A stretch of DNA of 5,203 bases, taken from positions 1 to 5,203 of the forward strand of contig JAWLCQ010000271.1 in the NCBI GenBank assembly GCA_041687095.1, given 5' to 3'. The stretch comes from JAWLCQ01 sp041687095. Its GTDB lineage: Bacteria > Planctomycetota > Phycisphaerae > SM23-33. A model generated the notes under the pieces. That model was not told the origin of the DNA and made no database searches. It saw nothing but the letters and a program-made list of their open reading frames with translations. The position numbers and the translations under genes are program-made. Positions 1 to 5,203 of the stretch are shown piece by piece (the stretch's first letter is position 1; every line of letters begins with the position of its first letter).

Positions 1-412
1 CGGGCGGGGGGTCAAAGTGCTCGGGCAGGGGCGGGAGCGCGGGGGTTGGCGGGACGGTGGGCAGGGCGGGCGCATCGGGCAGCGCGGGGGCCCAGGCGAG
101 GTCCACCGCAGGAGGCGTGGGCGGTGCGGGAGCGGCGATGGGAGGCGGGGGCGGCAGCGTAGGAGGGGTGACGGGAGGCGCGGGATCGGCGCGGTCGGGA
201 ACGGCGGGCGGGGGCGGATCCGTGGCTGGGGGCGCGGAGGGCGGCGGCGGGGCGGGCGTGACGACGACGTAGACATCCGGGAGGTCCACAGCGGCCCGGC
301 CGCGGGCGAACTGGGCCTCGGGATCGGTGCTGCGCGCATGGGGAACCTGCGTCGCCGCCAGAGCGACCGCGACGACCGCGTGCAGTGCCATCGACACCGC
401 CACCGCCACCAT
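1..412 (-). CDS. TonB-family energy transducer, N-terminal part (3' end outside window)
   Basis: Only the first ~137 codons are in the window. The protein starts with one hydrophobic segment (residues ~2-20) carrying S-x-x-x-H (Ser7, His11), the spacing seen in the TonB and TolA membrane anchors, where these residues contact the ExbB/ExbD or TolQ/TolR motor. A short periplasmic stretch (DLPDVYVVVTP) follows, then about 85 residues extremely rich in Pro and Ala (runs such as PPPPSAPP, LPPPPPIAAP). A Pro-rich spacer favours TonB over TolA, whose spacer is Ala/Lys/Glu helical. Unlike E. coli TonB, the spacer has no Lys-Pro repeats. The C-terminal receptor-binding domain would lie beyond position 1. 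The gene lies just downstream of a TonB-dependent receptor on the same strand, so it probably energises that receptor. ATG at 412 is the conservative start; a CTG at 436 is a serious alternative because it adds HPKG before the membrane segment and has a better ribosome binding site. Orthology to tonB itself is not shown, so no symbol is given. Confidence 0.75.
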   Translation of the reverse strand, partial: MVAVAVSMALHAVVAVALAATQVPHARSTDPEAQFARGRAAVDLPDVYVVVTPAPPPPSAPPATDPPPPAVPDRADPAPPVTPPTLPPPPPIAAPAPPTPPAVDLAWAPALPDAPALPTVPPTPALPPLPEHFDPPP

Positions 413-433
413 GCCCTTGGGATGGATCGCTGT

Positions 434-447
434 CAGACTCCTCTCCT
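434..447 (-). promoter_or_regulatory. Ribosome binding site pointing to a CTG start for the TonB-like gene
   Basis: On the minus strand a doubled AGGAG (447-443 and 442-438) precedes an in-frame CTG at 436-434. The first AGGAG is 6 nt from the CTG, an ideal spacing. An in-frame TAG at 448-446 bars any start further upstream. The ATG at 412 has only AAGGG one base away, which is too close to work as a Shine-Dalgarno. A CTG start adds eight residues (xTAIHPKG) with basic character before the membrane anchor. The choice is inferred. Confidence 0.45.
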
Positions 448-521
448 ACGCGTCTTGCCAACTTCTCGGGCGGACGCCATGCCTTGCCTATTGCCTCTCA
501 GGCAGGCAAAGCGCCCCGCGC

Positions 522-610
522 CGGGTGCCACGGCCGGGTGCCACGGCTGCGCTGTTCGCAGCCGTGTCCTTCCTGGCAGCACGGCTGCGAACAGCGCAGC
601 CGTGGCACCC
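522..610. repeat. Perfect 31-bp inverted repeat built from two nested hairpins, plus 13-bp tandem duplication
   Basis: The arms at 536-566 and 580-610 are exact reverse complements over 31 bases, separated by 13 bases. Each arm is itself a hairpin: CACGGCTGCG (542-551) with CGCAGCCGTG (557-566), and the same stem at 580-589/595-604, with 5-nt loops CTGTT and AACAG. The outer edge GGGTGCCACGGC is duplicated in tandem (CGGGTGCCACGGC at 522-534 and 535-547). The element lies between the receptor stop (670) and the TonB-like gene. There is no T-tract on either side, so it is not a standard intrinsic terminator. It could be a REP/MITE-like mobile palindrome, an mRNA-stabilising 3' structure for the receptor, or both. 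Confidence 0.85.
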
Positions 611-669
611 CCGTCCTTCAGATTCCTGAGAGCGCATCACATCGCTTATCACCGCCACCGCCCGCGCCG

Positions 670-3006
670 TCAGAACCGCCACTTCGCGCCCATGAGGAAG
701 CTGATCCCCGGGGCGTTGAGGCCGGACCCGTGCACACGGTAGTTGGTGTTCGTCACGTTTTCTATGCCCGCCCACAGGTCGAGGTTCTCGTTCACCCGCC
801 ATCCGCCGCGGAGGTCGAGCGTCTGATACCCGGGCGTGCCCCCGCGGGGGATCCGTTGCGTGTCGCGCTTGTCCCCGGAGGAGAGGTTGTCGGCGTCGCA
901 GGCGATGGTCCACAGCGCCTCCGCCCAGAACCGTTCCTCGGGGTGGTCCCAGCGGAGGCCCAACTGCGTCGTCGGGGGCGCGAGGCGGGTGAGGGGCTCG
1001 CGGCGGGTGACGGGGTCCGACGTCGGGTACGTGTCCACCTCCCCGTACACCCACGCGAAGGACCCGAAGACGGTCCACTCGGGGTGGAGGCGGTACTCGG
1101 CCGTGCATTCCACGCCGTGGACGTACCCGTCGCCGGCGTTGCGTTTGGTGACCTCGCGGTCCCCGTTGATGATCGCCCCGGTGGGGGCGCGGACGATCAT
1201 GTCGCGGATGTCGGTGAAGTAGTAGGCGGCCGCGACGGCGAAGCGGTCGTAGGCGACCTTCGCCCCGATCTCGTAGGAGATGTACTTCTCGGGCTCGACG
1301 TCGGGGGAGGGCGTCTCGATCTCGTTGGAGCGTGCGGTGTCGAAGCGGGTGAGGTCGGAAAGGTTCGGGGCGCGGAAGCCCTGGGACACGCCCCCGAAGA
1401 CGTTCCAGTGCTCCTCGGGGTCGAGGAACCAACTGAACCGCGCGCTACTGACGACGTTGCACCAGTCCTCGGTGATGGAGATGCGCTCACCCGTCGTGGG
1501 CGACTGGACGGAGTGGGCGTCGGCGCGGGCGTAGGTGAAGCGGGCGCCCAGGATCACGTCGAGCTGCTCGTGCAGCGGGATGCGGTCCTGCACGTACGCC
1601 CCCAGCAGGTCGTAGCTCGCGTCGTCGGCGACGGGGCCCTGGATGGACACGCTGCCAAGGGACCCGTCCGCGCGGTACTTGCGGAGGAACGAGTCCACCT
1701 CGTCGTGGTACCACTCGACCCCGTACGTCCAGTACCCGATGGGGCTGCCGCTCTCGAGCTGCACCCCCACCCCGTACGTGTTCACGTCGAAGCCCTGCTT
1801 GTCGCGGGTGAGGTCGGCCTTGATGCGGTACTGCTCCTCGGAGAGGTACTGATGGGAGAGGGTGATGTCGATCGCGTCGATGGGGCCGCCCAGATTCTCG
1901 CGGCGGTAGCGGGCGTAGGTGAGCGTGTGCTCGTGGTCCAGGACCCGCCGCAGTTCGTTACCCACCGTGGTCCCCTCCCACGACTCCCCGTAGACGGTCG
2001 TGTGCGTCCGCCACGCGCCGTCCTGCACGAGGGCGTAGTGGGCGAAGGTGATCGCCTCATCGCGCGAGGGGAAATACTCGAGCTTCACGTCGCCCCCGCA
2101 CTCCTCGTAGGCGGTCCGCTCCTGCCGCCCCGTGCCCCCGCCCGCGTGCAGGTCCCCGTAGTCCTTCAGGCTCCCCCCGGCCAGCCACCCGAACTGCTCG
2201 CCCACGTTCCCGCTGGTCTCCACGCGGAGCACGTTGGAGCACTCCGCCGATGAGACGCGGTAGAACACCGTGCGGTCCCAGTCCACCCCCGGTCCGTACT
2301 GCTCGCGGCGACGGGTGATGGCGTTGACGGTCCCCCCGATCGCGTCGCTGCCGAACAGGACCGAGCTGGGCCCGCGGACGACCTCCAGGCGATCGAGCAC
2401 GTACGGATCGACCAGGGCCCAGTACTCGTTGGGCCCGTCGCGGAAAACGGAGTTGTTAACGCGGACCCCGTCCACCAGCAGCAGCGTGCGGAAGCCCGTG
2501 AACCCCCGGAGGTACGGGCTGCCCTGCCCGTGGCCGGTCTTCTGGACCATCACCCCGGGCTCCTCCCGCAGGGCCTCGGGGAGCGTGCGGTAGAGGCGGC
2601 GCTGCGAGAAGCTGTCCAGGTCCACCGTCGTCACCAGGTACGGGGCGGCGAACGCCTCCGCCTCCTCGCGAAGGGCCGTCACCACCACCTCGTCCACCCA
2701 TCGCCGCCGCACGGGCTTGGCCTCCGCGGGCGGGAGCGGAACCGTGACGACGCCCGGGGCCTCCTCGGCCTCCACGGACCCGGGGGGTCCTGCCATCTCA
2801 GACGGTGCGGGCGCGTCGGGCGACGCCGCCGCGTCCGGCTCGGCCGCGGGGACAGCCGCGTCGGCCGTTGGCGGGGTCGCGTCGGCCGCCCGCGCAAGGT
2901 CCGCGAGCCCCAGGACCACCGCCAGAGACAGCCCCACCGCCCCCGCCATGACCCAACCGCTCCCCCACCGAGCGCCGTCCTTCCTGCAGGTATCACCGAT
3001 GCCCAA
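670..3006 (-). CDS. TonB-dependent outer-membrane receptor (siderophore/heme/cobalamin-type, ligand unknown)
   Basis: 778 residues from the TTG at 3006, or 759 from the ATG at 2949. It is a ligand-gated outer-membrane porin for energised uptake. Numbered from the TTG: signal peptide with hydrophobic core ~20-37 and likely cleavage after ARA (~40); an Ala/Pro/Asp-rich spacer to ~100; a TonB box DEVVVTA (105-111); a plug ~117-234 with LLLVDGVRVN, LDRLEVVRGPSSVLFGSDAIGG and TVNAITRR; then a beta-barrel with FRAPNL (544-549), a SPDVEPEKY stretch (567-575), IPRGGTPGY (719-727), YRVHGSGLNAPG (756-767) and a terminal Phe (KWRF). Length is normal for the family. FRAP followed by an NPxL-like segment recalls heme receptors, but there is no His between the two motifs, so heme is not supported. 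TTG is preferred because it follows AAAGGAG and supplies Arg/Lys to the signal peptide, which otherwise lacks any N-terminal charge. The gene sits behind a sigma-54-like promoter, with a TonB-like gene downstream. The reading frame is intact. Confidence 0.95.
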   Translation of the reverse strand: MGIGDTCRKDGARWGSGWVMAGAVGLSLAVVLGLADLARAADATPPTADAAVPAAEPDAAASPDAPAPSEMAGPPGSVEAEEAPGVVTVPLPPAEAKPVRRRWVDEVVVTALREEAEAFAAPYLVTTVDLDSFSQRRLYRTLPEALREEPGVMVQKTGHGQGSPYLRGFTGFRTLLLVDGVRVNNSVFRDGPNEYWALVDPYVLDRLEVVRGPSSVLFGSDAIGGTVNAITRRREQYGPGVDWDRTVFYRVSSAECSNVLRVETSGNVGEQFGWLAGGSLKDYGDLHAGGGTGRQERTAYEECGGDVKLEYFPSRDEAITFAHYALVQDGAWRTHTTVYGESWEGTTVGNELRRVLDHEHTLTYARYRRENLGGPIDAIDITLSHQYLSEEQYRIKADLTRDKQGFDVNTYGVGVQLESGSPIGYWTYGVEWYHDEVDSFLRKYRADGSLGSVSIQGPVADDASYDLLGAYVQDRIPLHEQLDVILGARFTYARADAHSVQSPTTGERISITEDWCNVVSSARFSWFLDPEEHWNVFGGVSQGFRAPNLSDLTRFDTARSNEIETPSPDVEPEKYISYEIGAKVAYDRFAVAAAYYFTDIRDMIVRAPTGAIINGDREVTKRNAGDGYVHGVECTAEYRLHPEWTVFGSFAWVYGEVDTYPTSDPVTRREPLTRLAPPTTQLGLRWDHPEERFWAEALWTIACDADNLSSGDKRDTQRIPRGGTPGYQTLDLRGGWRVNENLDLWAGIENVTNTNYRVHGSGLNAPGISFLMGAKWRF

Positions 3007-3016
3007 GAGTCCACTG

Positions 3017-3023
3017 CTCCTTT
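3017..3023 (-). promoter_or_regulatory. Shine-Dalgarno AAAGGAG for the receptor
   Basis: The minus strand reads AAAGGAG at 3023-3017, 10 nt before the in-frame TTG at 3006. It is a stronger match than the GGGGGAG that lies 10 nt before the ATG at 2949. It supports the TTG start, which lies about 52 nt downstream of the predicted transcription start. Confidence 0.5.
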
Positions 3024-3068
3024 CCTCGTGCGCGTGAAAAACAAACCCATCAGCATTCGGGCGAACCA

Positions 3069-3084
3069 AGCAATCGACGTGCCA
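3069..3084 (-). promoter_or_regulatory. Sigma-54 (RpoN) -24/-12 promoter of the receptor gene
   Basis: The minus strand reads TGGCACGTCGATTGCT, preceded by T. This matches the RpoN consensus YTGGCACG-N4-TTGCW, with GG and GC exactly 10 nt apart. The -12 GC is at 3071-3070, which places the transcription start near 3058 and gives a leader of about 52 nt to the TTG start. The match is at the right distance and on the right strand for the receptor, and the neighbouring gene encodes a sigma-54 activator. No comparable sigma-70 promoter was noticed here. The consensus is established knowledge; use in vivo is inferred. Confidence 0.85.
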
Positions 3085-3171
3085 AGAAGAGGCCATGTAC
3101 CCCAACTGCTTTACAGATAGAACCTTAGAGACACACCCCACCGGAGCTTATGGAAGGCGTTGGCGAACTCA

Positions 3172-3209
3172 TGCACACTTCGCGTGCAGGATCGCACACC
3201 ACATGTGCA
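3172..3209. promoter_or_regulatory. Tandem NtrC-like enhancer sites upstream of the sigma-54 promoter
   Basis: Site 1 (3172-3188) is TGCAC-N7-GTGCA with perfect half-sites. Site 2 (3193-3209) is CGCAC-N7-GTGCA, with one half-site mismatch. The known NtrC operator is TGCACC-N5-GGTGCA, which has the same outer half-sites and spacing. The site centres (3180 and 3201) are 21 bp apart, two helical turns, so dimers would lie on the same DNA face. They sit at about -122 and -143 from the predicted start, the usual range for enhancer-binding proteins. The adjacent regulator has a Fis-type helix-turn-helix with RNTL in its recognition helix, as in NtrC, which makes it the best candidate to bind here (inference). 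Confidence 0.6.
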
Positions 3210-3265
3210 TGCAGGACACTGGGCTCATCAGCTTCCAGTGCACGCCCGACAGGCCGTCCGAACCC

Positions 3266-3281
3266 TTCTCCCCCGGGAGAA
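3266..3281. repeat. 16-bp palindrome TTCTCCC-CC-GGGAGAA
   Basis: Perfect 7-bp arms flank a 2-nt centre. As RNA the centre is too short for the full stem, but a slightly shorter hairpin would form. It lies between the response regulator's 3' end and the enhancer sites, about 210-225 bp upstream of the predicted receptor transcription start. It could be an operator or a 3' end element of the regulator transcript; it lacks a T-tract. Confidence 0.5.
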
Positions 3282-3315
3282 ATGTCTACACAACTCGTCT
3301 TCCCTTCCGGAGAAA

Positions 3316-3385
3316 GCAGGGATACAGGGGATGCAGGGGATCGGAGCGAAAGAACTCTCATCCCCTGCATCCCCTGCATCCCTGC
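3316..3385. repeat. 26-bp inverted repeat downstream of the response regulator
   Basis: The arms at 3316-3341 and 3360-3385 are reverse complements with a single mismatch (A versus G), around an 18-nt loop. Each arm contains a short direct repeat of GGGGATGCA type. Pairing resumes outside (AAAGCAGG with CCTGCTTT) after a 4-nt CCTG-like insertion in the right arm. It begins about 50 nt after the stop codon of the response regulator, so it may fold as a long 3' hairpin of that mRNA and insulate it from the receptor promoter. On the minus strand only TTTCT follows the stem, a weak terminator tail. Confidence 0.8.
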
Positions 3386-3434
3386 CTGCTTTGCAGGATG
3401 TGCAGACACCAGCGCCCCCGGGAGAGCGGCCGTG

Positions 3435-5051
3435 CTACTGCTCCAGGCCCAGTTCGCGGAGCTTGGCGCGGAGGGTGTTGCGGTGGATGCCCAGGAGGCG
3501 GGCGGCCTCGCCGTGGTGGCCGTGCGCCCGCTGCAGGGCGCGGCGGATGGCGACGCGCTCCAGCGGGGCAATTGCCGTCGGGAGCCAGTCCGATTCGCAC
3601 TCCCCCAGGGCGTCGAGGTATCGCTCGGCGGCGGTTTCGGCGGGCGAACCGGCGGCCGGGCCGCCCGCGGATTCCCCGCGTGCCGGGACTTCCCGGCACC
3701 CACCGGACTCGCCGCCGCGGTCCGATTCGCCCTGCGCCCCCCCCGCCTGCGCCCCGCGGAGGACGGACTCGGGGAGGTGCTCGCGGAGGATCGGCCCGCC
3801 GGCGGAGACGACGGCGGCGTGCTCCATGGCGTTGCGGAGTTCGCGGACGTTCCCGCCCCAGGGGTGGCGTTGCAGCGCGATGGCGGCGTCGGGCGTGAGG
3901 GCGGGCGGATGCGCCCCGCCGCGGGCGGCGATGCTCGCCAGGAAGAACTTCGCCAGGTCCAAGATGTCCTCGCGGCGGTCGCGGAGGGCGGGCAGTTCGA
4001 TGCGGAGGACGGCGAGGCGGTAGTAGAGGTCCTCGCGGAACCGGCCGCGGCGGACGTCGTTCTCCAGGTCGCGGTTCGTCGCCGCCAGCACCCGCACGTC
4101 GAGGCGAATGGGCTGCATCGAGCCCACGCGCTCGACGGTCTGCGTGTCGAGCACGCGGAGGAGCTTGACCTGGGCGTCGGGGGGCAGCTCGCCGACCTCG
4201 TCGAGGAAGAGCGTCCCGTTGTGGGCGGCTTCGAAGCGCCCGGGGCGGTCGGTGACGGCCCCGGTGAACGCCCCGCGGACGTGCCCGAACAGCTCGCTCT
4301 CGACGAGGTGGGGCGGGATCGCCCCGCAGTTGACGGGAACGAAGGGGCCCTGGCGGCGGGGCCCGTGGACGTGGATCCCGCGGGCGACGAGGTCCTTGCC
4401 CGTCCCCGTCTGCCCCAGGACCAGGACGCTCGCGTCCGACCGGGCGACGAGGGCAATGCGCTTGTAGACCTCCTGCATGACGGCCGACGCCCCGACGAGC
4501 ACCACGCCCGCGGGATCAGCGGGGGCGGGGCGGACGGGGGCGCTGCGCTCGGGGGCGGCACTGCTTTGCTCGCGGATCGCGTTGCTGCGCTCGCCGACGG
4601 CCGGGGCGGGTTCGCCGGGGGCCGCGGCGCTCTCGCCGTCCCCGGCGGCGGGGCTCGGCGGGTCCCCCGCCGCGGTCCGCTGCAGGGCCCGTTCGGACAG
4701 CTCGGCCGCCCGGGCGAGGTCGAGGGGTTTGACGAGGTAATCGAACGCCCCCAGTTCCAGCGAGCGCGTCACGGTGTCGAGCGTTCCGTAGGCGGTCATC
4801 ATGATCGTCTTCGCCGCCGGCGCCTCGCGCCCCACCCGCTGCAGCACGTCCAGCCCGTCCCCGTCGGGCAGGCGGATGTCGAGCAGGACGACGTCGGGGG
4901 CGCACTCGTCCAGGGCGGTGTGGGCCTCGCGCACGGTCGCCGCCTCCCGCACGCACCACCCCCGCCCCGCCAGGAACCGCCGCAGGGCGTAACGGATCGA
5001 GTGCTCGTCCTCGACGATCAGGATGGACTTCTCCGAACTCACGGGCCGCAT
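3435..5051 (-). CDS. NtrC-family sigma-54-dependent response regulator (REC-AAA+-Fis)
   Basis: 538 residues; a phosphorylation-controlled enhancer-binding activator of RpoN RNA polymerase. REC domain ~8-125: acidic pair Glu14/Asp15, phospho-acceptor Asp58 (LLDIRLPDGDG), Thr86, Lys108 (VKPLD). A Pro/Ala/Gly-rich linker runs ~128-180. AAA+ domain ~184-415: Walker A GQTGTGKD (213-220), GAFTGA (260-265), Walker B GTLFLDEVGEL (279-289), FREDLYYRL with the arginine fingers (338-346), and sensor II WGGNVREL (398-405). A second low-complexity linker runs ~432-475. C-terminal Fis-type helix-turn-helix ~495-536 (EAARLLGIHRNTLRAKLREL). All catalytic signatures are present. Walker A has Gln and Asp where the family usually has Glu (GExGTGKE), a mild change. 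The linkers make it longer than the usual ~450-480 residues. No cognate kinase lies in the window. It probably drives the receptor gene 3' of it through the sites at 3172-3209. ATG at 5051 lacks a clear Shine-Dalgarno; GTG at 5042 is an alternative. Confidence 0.95.
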   Translation of the reverse strand: MRPVSSEKSILIVEDEHSIRYALRRFLAGRGWCVREAATVREAHTALDECAPDVVLLDIRLPDGDGLDVLQRVGREAPAAKTIMMTAYGTLDTVTRSLELGAFDYLVKPLDLARAAELSERALQRTAAGDPPSPAAGDGESAAAPGEPAPAVGERSNAIREQSSAAPERSAPVRPAPADPAGVVLVGASAVMQEVYKRIALVARSDASVLVLGQTGTGKDLVARGIHVHGPRRQGPFVPVNCGAIPPHLVESELFGHVRGAFTGAVTDRPGRFEAAHNGTLFLDEVGELPPDAQVKLLRVLDTQTVERVGSMQPIRLDVRVLAATNRDLENDVRRGRFREDLYYRLAVLRIELPALRDRREDILDLAKFFLASIAARGGAHPPALTPDAAIALQRHPWGGNVRELRNAMEHAAVVSAGGPILREHLPESVLRGAQAGGAQGESDRGGESGGCREVPARGESAGGPAAGSPAETAAERYLDALGECESDWLPTAIAPLERVAIRRALQRAHGHHGEAARLLGIHRNTLRAKLRELGLEQ

Positions 5052-5080
5052 TGTACCGCAAGCACCCGCACAGCGGACAA
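5050..5080 (-). promoter_or_regulatory. Possible sigma-70-type promoter overlapping the response-regulator start
   Basis: The minus strand has TTGTCC (5080-5075), a 19-nt spacer, and TACAAT (5055-5050), whose last two bases are the start of the annotated ATG. The -10 matches 5 of 6 consensus bases; the spacer is longer than ideal. Transcription would begin near 5043, at the in-frame GTG codon 4 (5042), which would make a leaderless mRNA. Support is limited to the motif match and the lack of a Shine-Dalgarno. Confidence 0.25.
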
Positions 5081-5124
5081 AAACCCCTCTCTCTGGGGGG
5101 CAGAAAACCCCTCTCCCCTCGGGG
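5079..5124 (-). terminator. Two tandem terminator-like GC hairpins upstream of the response regulator
   Basis: On the minus strand CCCC-GAGGGGAGA-GGGG-TTTT (5124-5104) is followed by CCCCCC-AGAGAGA-GGGG-TTTTT (5100-5079). Both have short 4-bp GC stems and a T-run. They share the direct repeat AAAACCCCTCTC on the plus strand (5080-5091 and 5104-5115, 24-bp period). They could end transcription of a gene beyond the window edge or attenuate the regulator mRNA. The stems are short, so termination strength is doubtful. Confidence 0.4.
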
Positions 5125-5198
5125 CTGTCTCTTTATCACATTTTTGCGGGTTCGATACGTAGAGAATATTGGACCGGAAAGGACGGTGGAGAGGCCGA

Positions 5199-5203
5199 AT
5201 GGC
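5199..5203 (+). CDS. Possible start of a divergent gene (only 5 bases in window)
   Basis: An ATG at 5199-5201 on the plus strand follows GGAG (5188-5191) with a 7-nt spacer, a good ribosome binding arrangement. Nothing of the product is visible. If real, the 147-bp gap to the response regulator is a divergent promoter region. It may be chance. Confidence 0.25.

Noticed and set aside
573..588. TGGCAGC-N4-CTGC on the plus strand with GG-N10-GC spacing
   Set aside because: It is part of the palindrome stem, lacks TTGC, and points away from the TonB-like gene.
536..610. Intrinsic terminator for the receptor
   Set aside because: The stem is strong but no T-tract follows on either strand.
488..1432. 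A 314-codon minus-strand frame overlapping the receptor 3' end and the palindrome
   Set aside because: Arg/Pro-rich shadow of the receptor in another frame; its tail is just the translated repeat.
385..2253. A 622-codon open frame on the plus strand opposite the receptor
   Set aside because: It is antisense to a clear receptor, Val/Gly/Asp-rich in the way GC-rich third positions produce, and shows no domain motif.
3007..3171. Fur box upstream of the receptor
   Set aside because: No GATAAT-type AT-rich palindrome is visible.
3211..3240. CTGATGAG on the minus strand, resembling the hammerhead ribozyme core
   Set aside because: No GAAA with a closing stem II is found; the nearest CGAAG does not pair properly, and the site lies upstream of the predicted transcript.
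3211..3260. ACTGG...CCAGTG segment considered as a cobalamin riboswitch
   Set aside because: The conserved B12-box and core helices are absent and it lies upstream of the sigma-54 start, so it would not be in the mRNA.
3150..5162. A 670-codon open frame on the plus strand opposite the response regulator
   Set aside because: It mirrors the regulator's codon bias, crosses the intergenic repeats, and contains no recognisable motif.

Overview
The window is a GC-rich stretch from a Gram-negative (outer-membrane) bacterium. It carries an outer-membrane TonB-dependent receptor, the start of a TonB-like energy transducer, and an NtrC-type sigma-54 response regulator, all on the minus strand. The very high GC, the Pro/Ala-rich linkers and the style of the intergenic palindromes suggest Planctomycetota, perhaps Phycisphaerae. 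That is an impression from pattern, not a proof, and no rRNA or marker gene is present.

Layout in transcription order (minus strand, high to low coordinates). 5052-5203 is a non-coding leader with two tandem terminator-like GC hairpins. At its far edge, a ribosome binding site and ATG on the plus strand may mark a divergent gene. 5051-3435 encodes a complete REC-AAA+-Fis response regulator with the GAFTGA sigma-54 contact loop. 3434-3007 is a 428-base intergenic region holding, in order: a 26-bp inverted repeat, a 16-bp palindrome, two NtrC-like enhancer half-site pairs 21 bp apart, a near-consensus -24/-12 sigma-54 promoter, and a Shine-Dalgarno sequence. 3006-670 encodes the receptor. 669-437 is a short spacer with a perfect 31-bp inverted repeat made of two nested hairpins. 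436/412-1 is the N-terminal part of a TonB-family protein that runs off the window.

Working model: the response regulator, once phosphorylated, binds the paired sites at about -122 and -143 and activates RpoN polymerase at the receptor promoter. The receptor then imports an unknown ligand across the outer membrane, energised by the TonB-like protein encoded just downstream. TonB-dependent receptors are more usually controlled by Fur, ECF sigma/anti-sigma pairs or riboswitches, so an apparently complete sigma-54 circuit (activator, enhancer, promoter, target) is the most interesting content here. The sensor kinase and the ligand are not visible.
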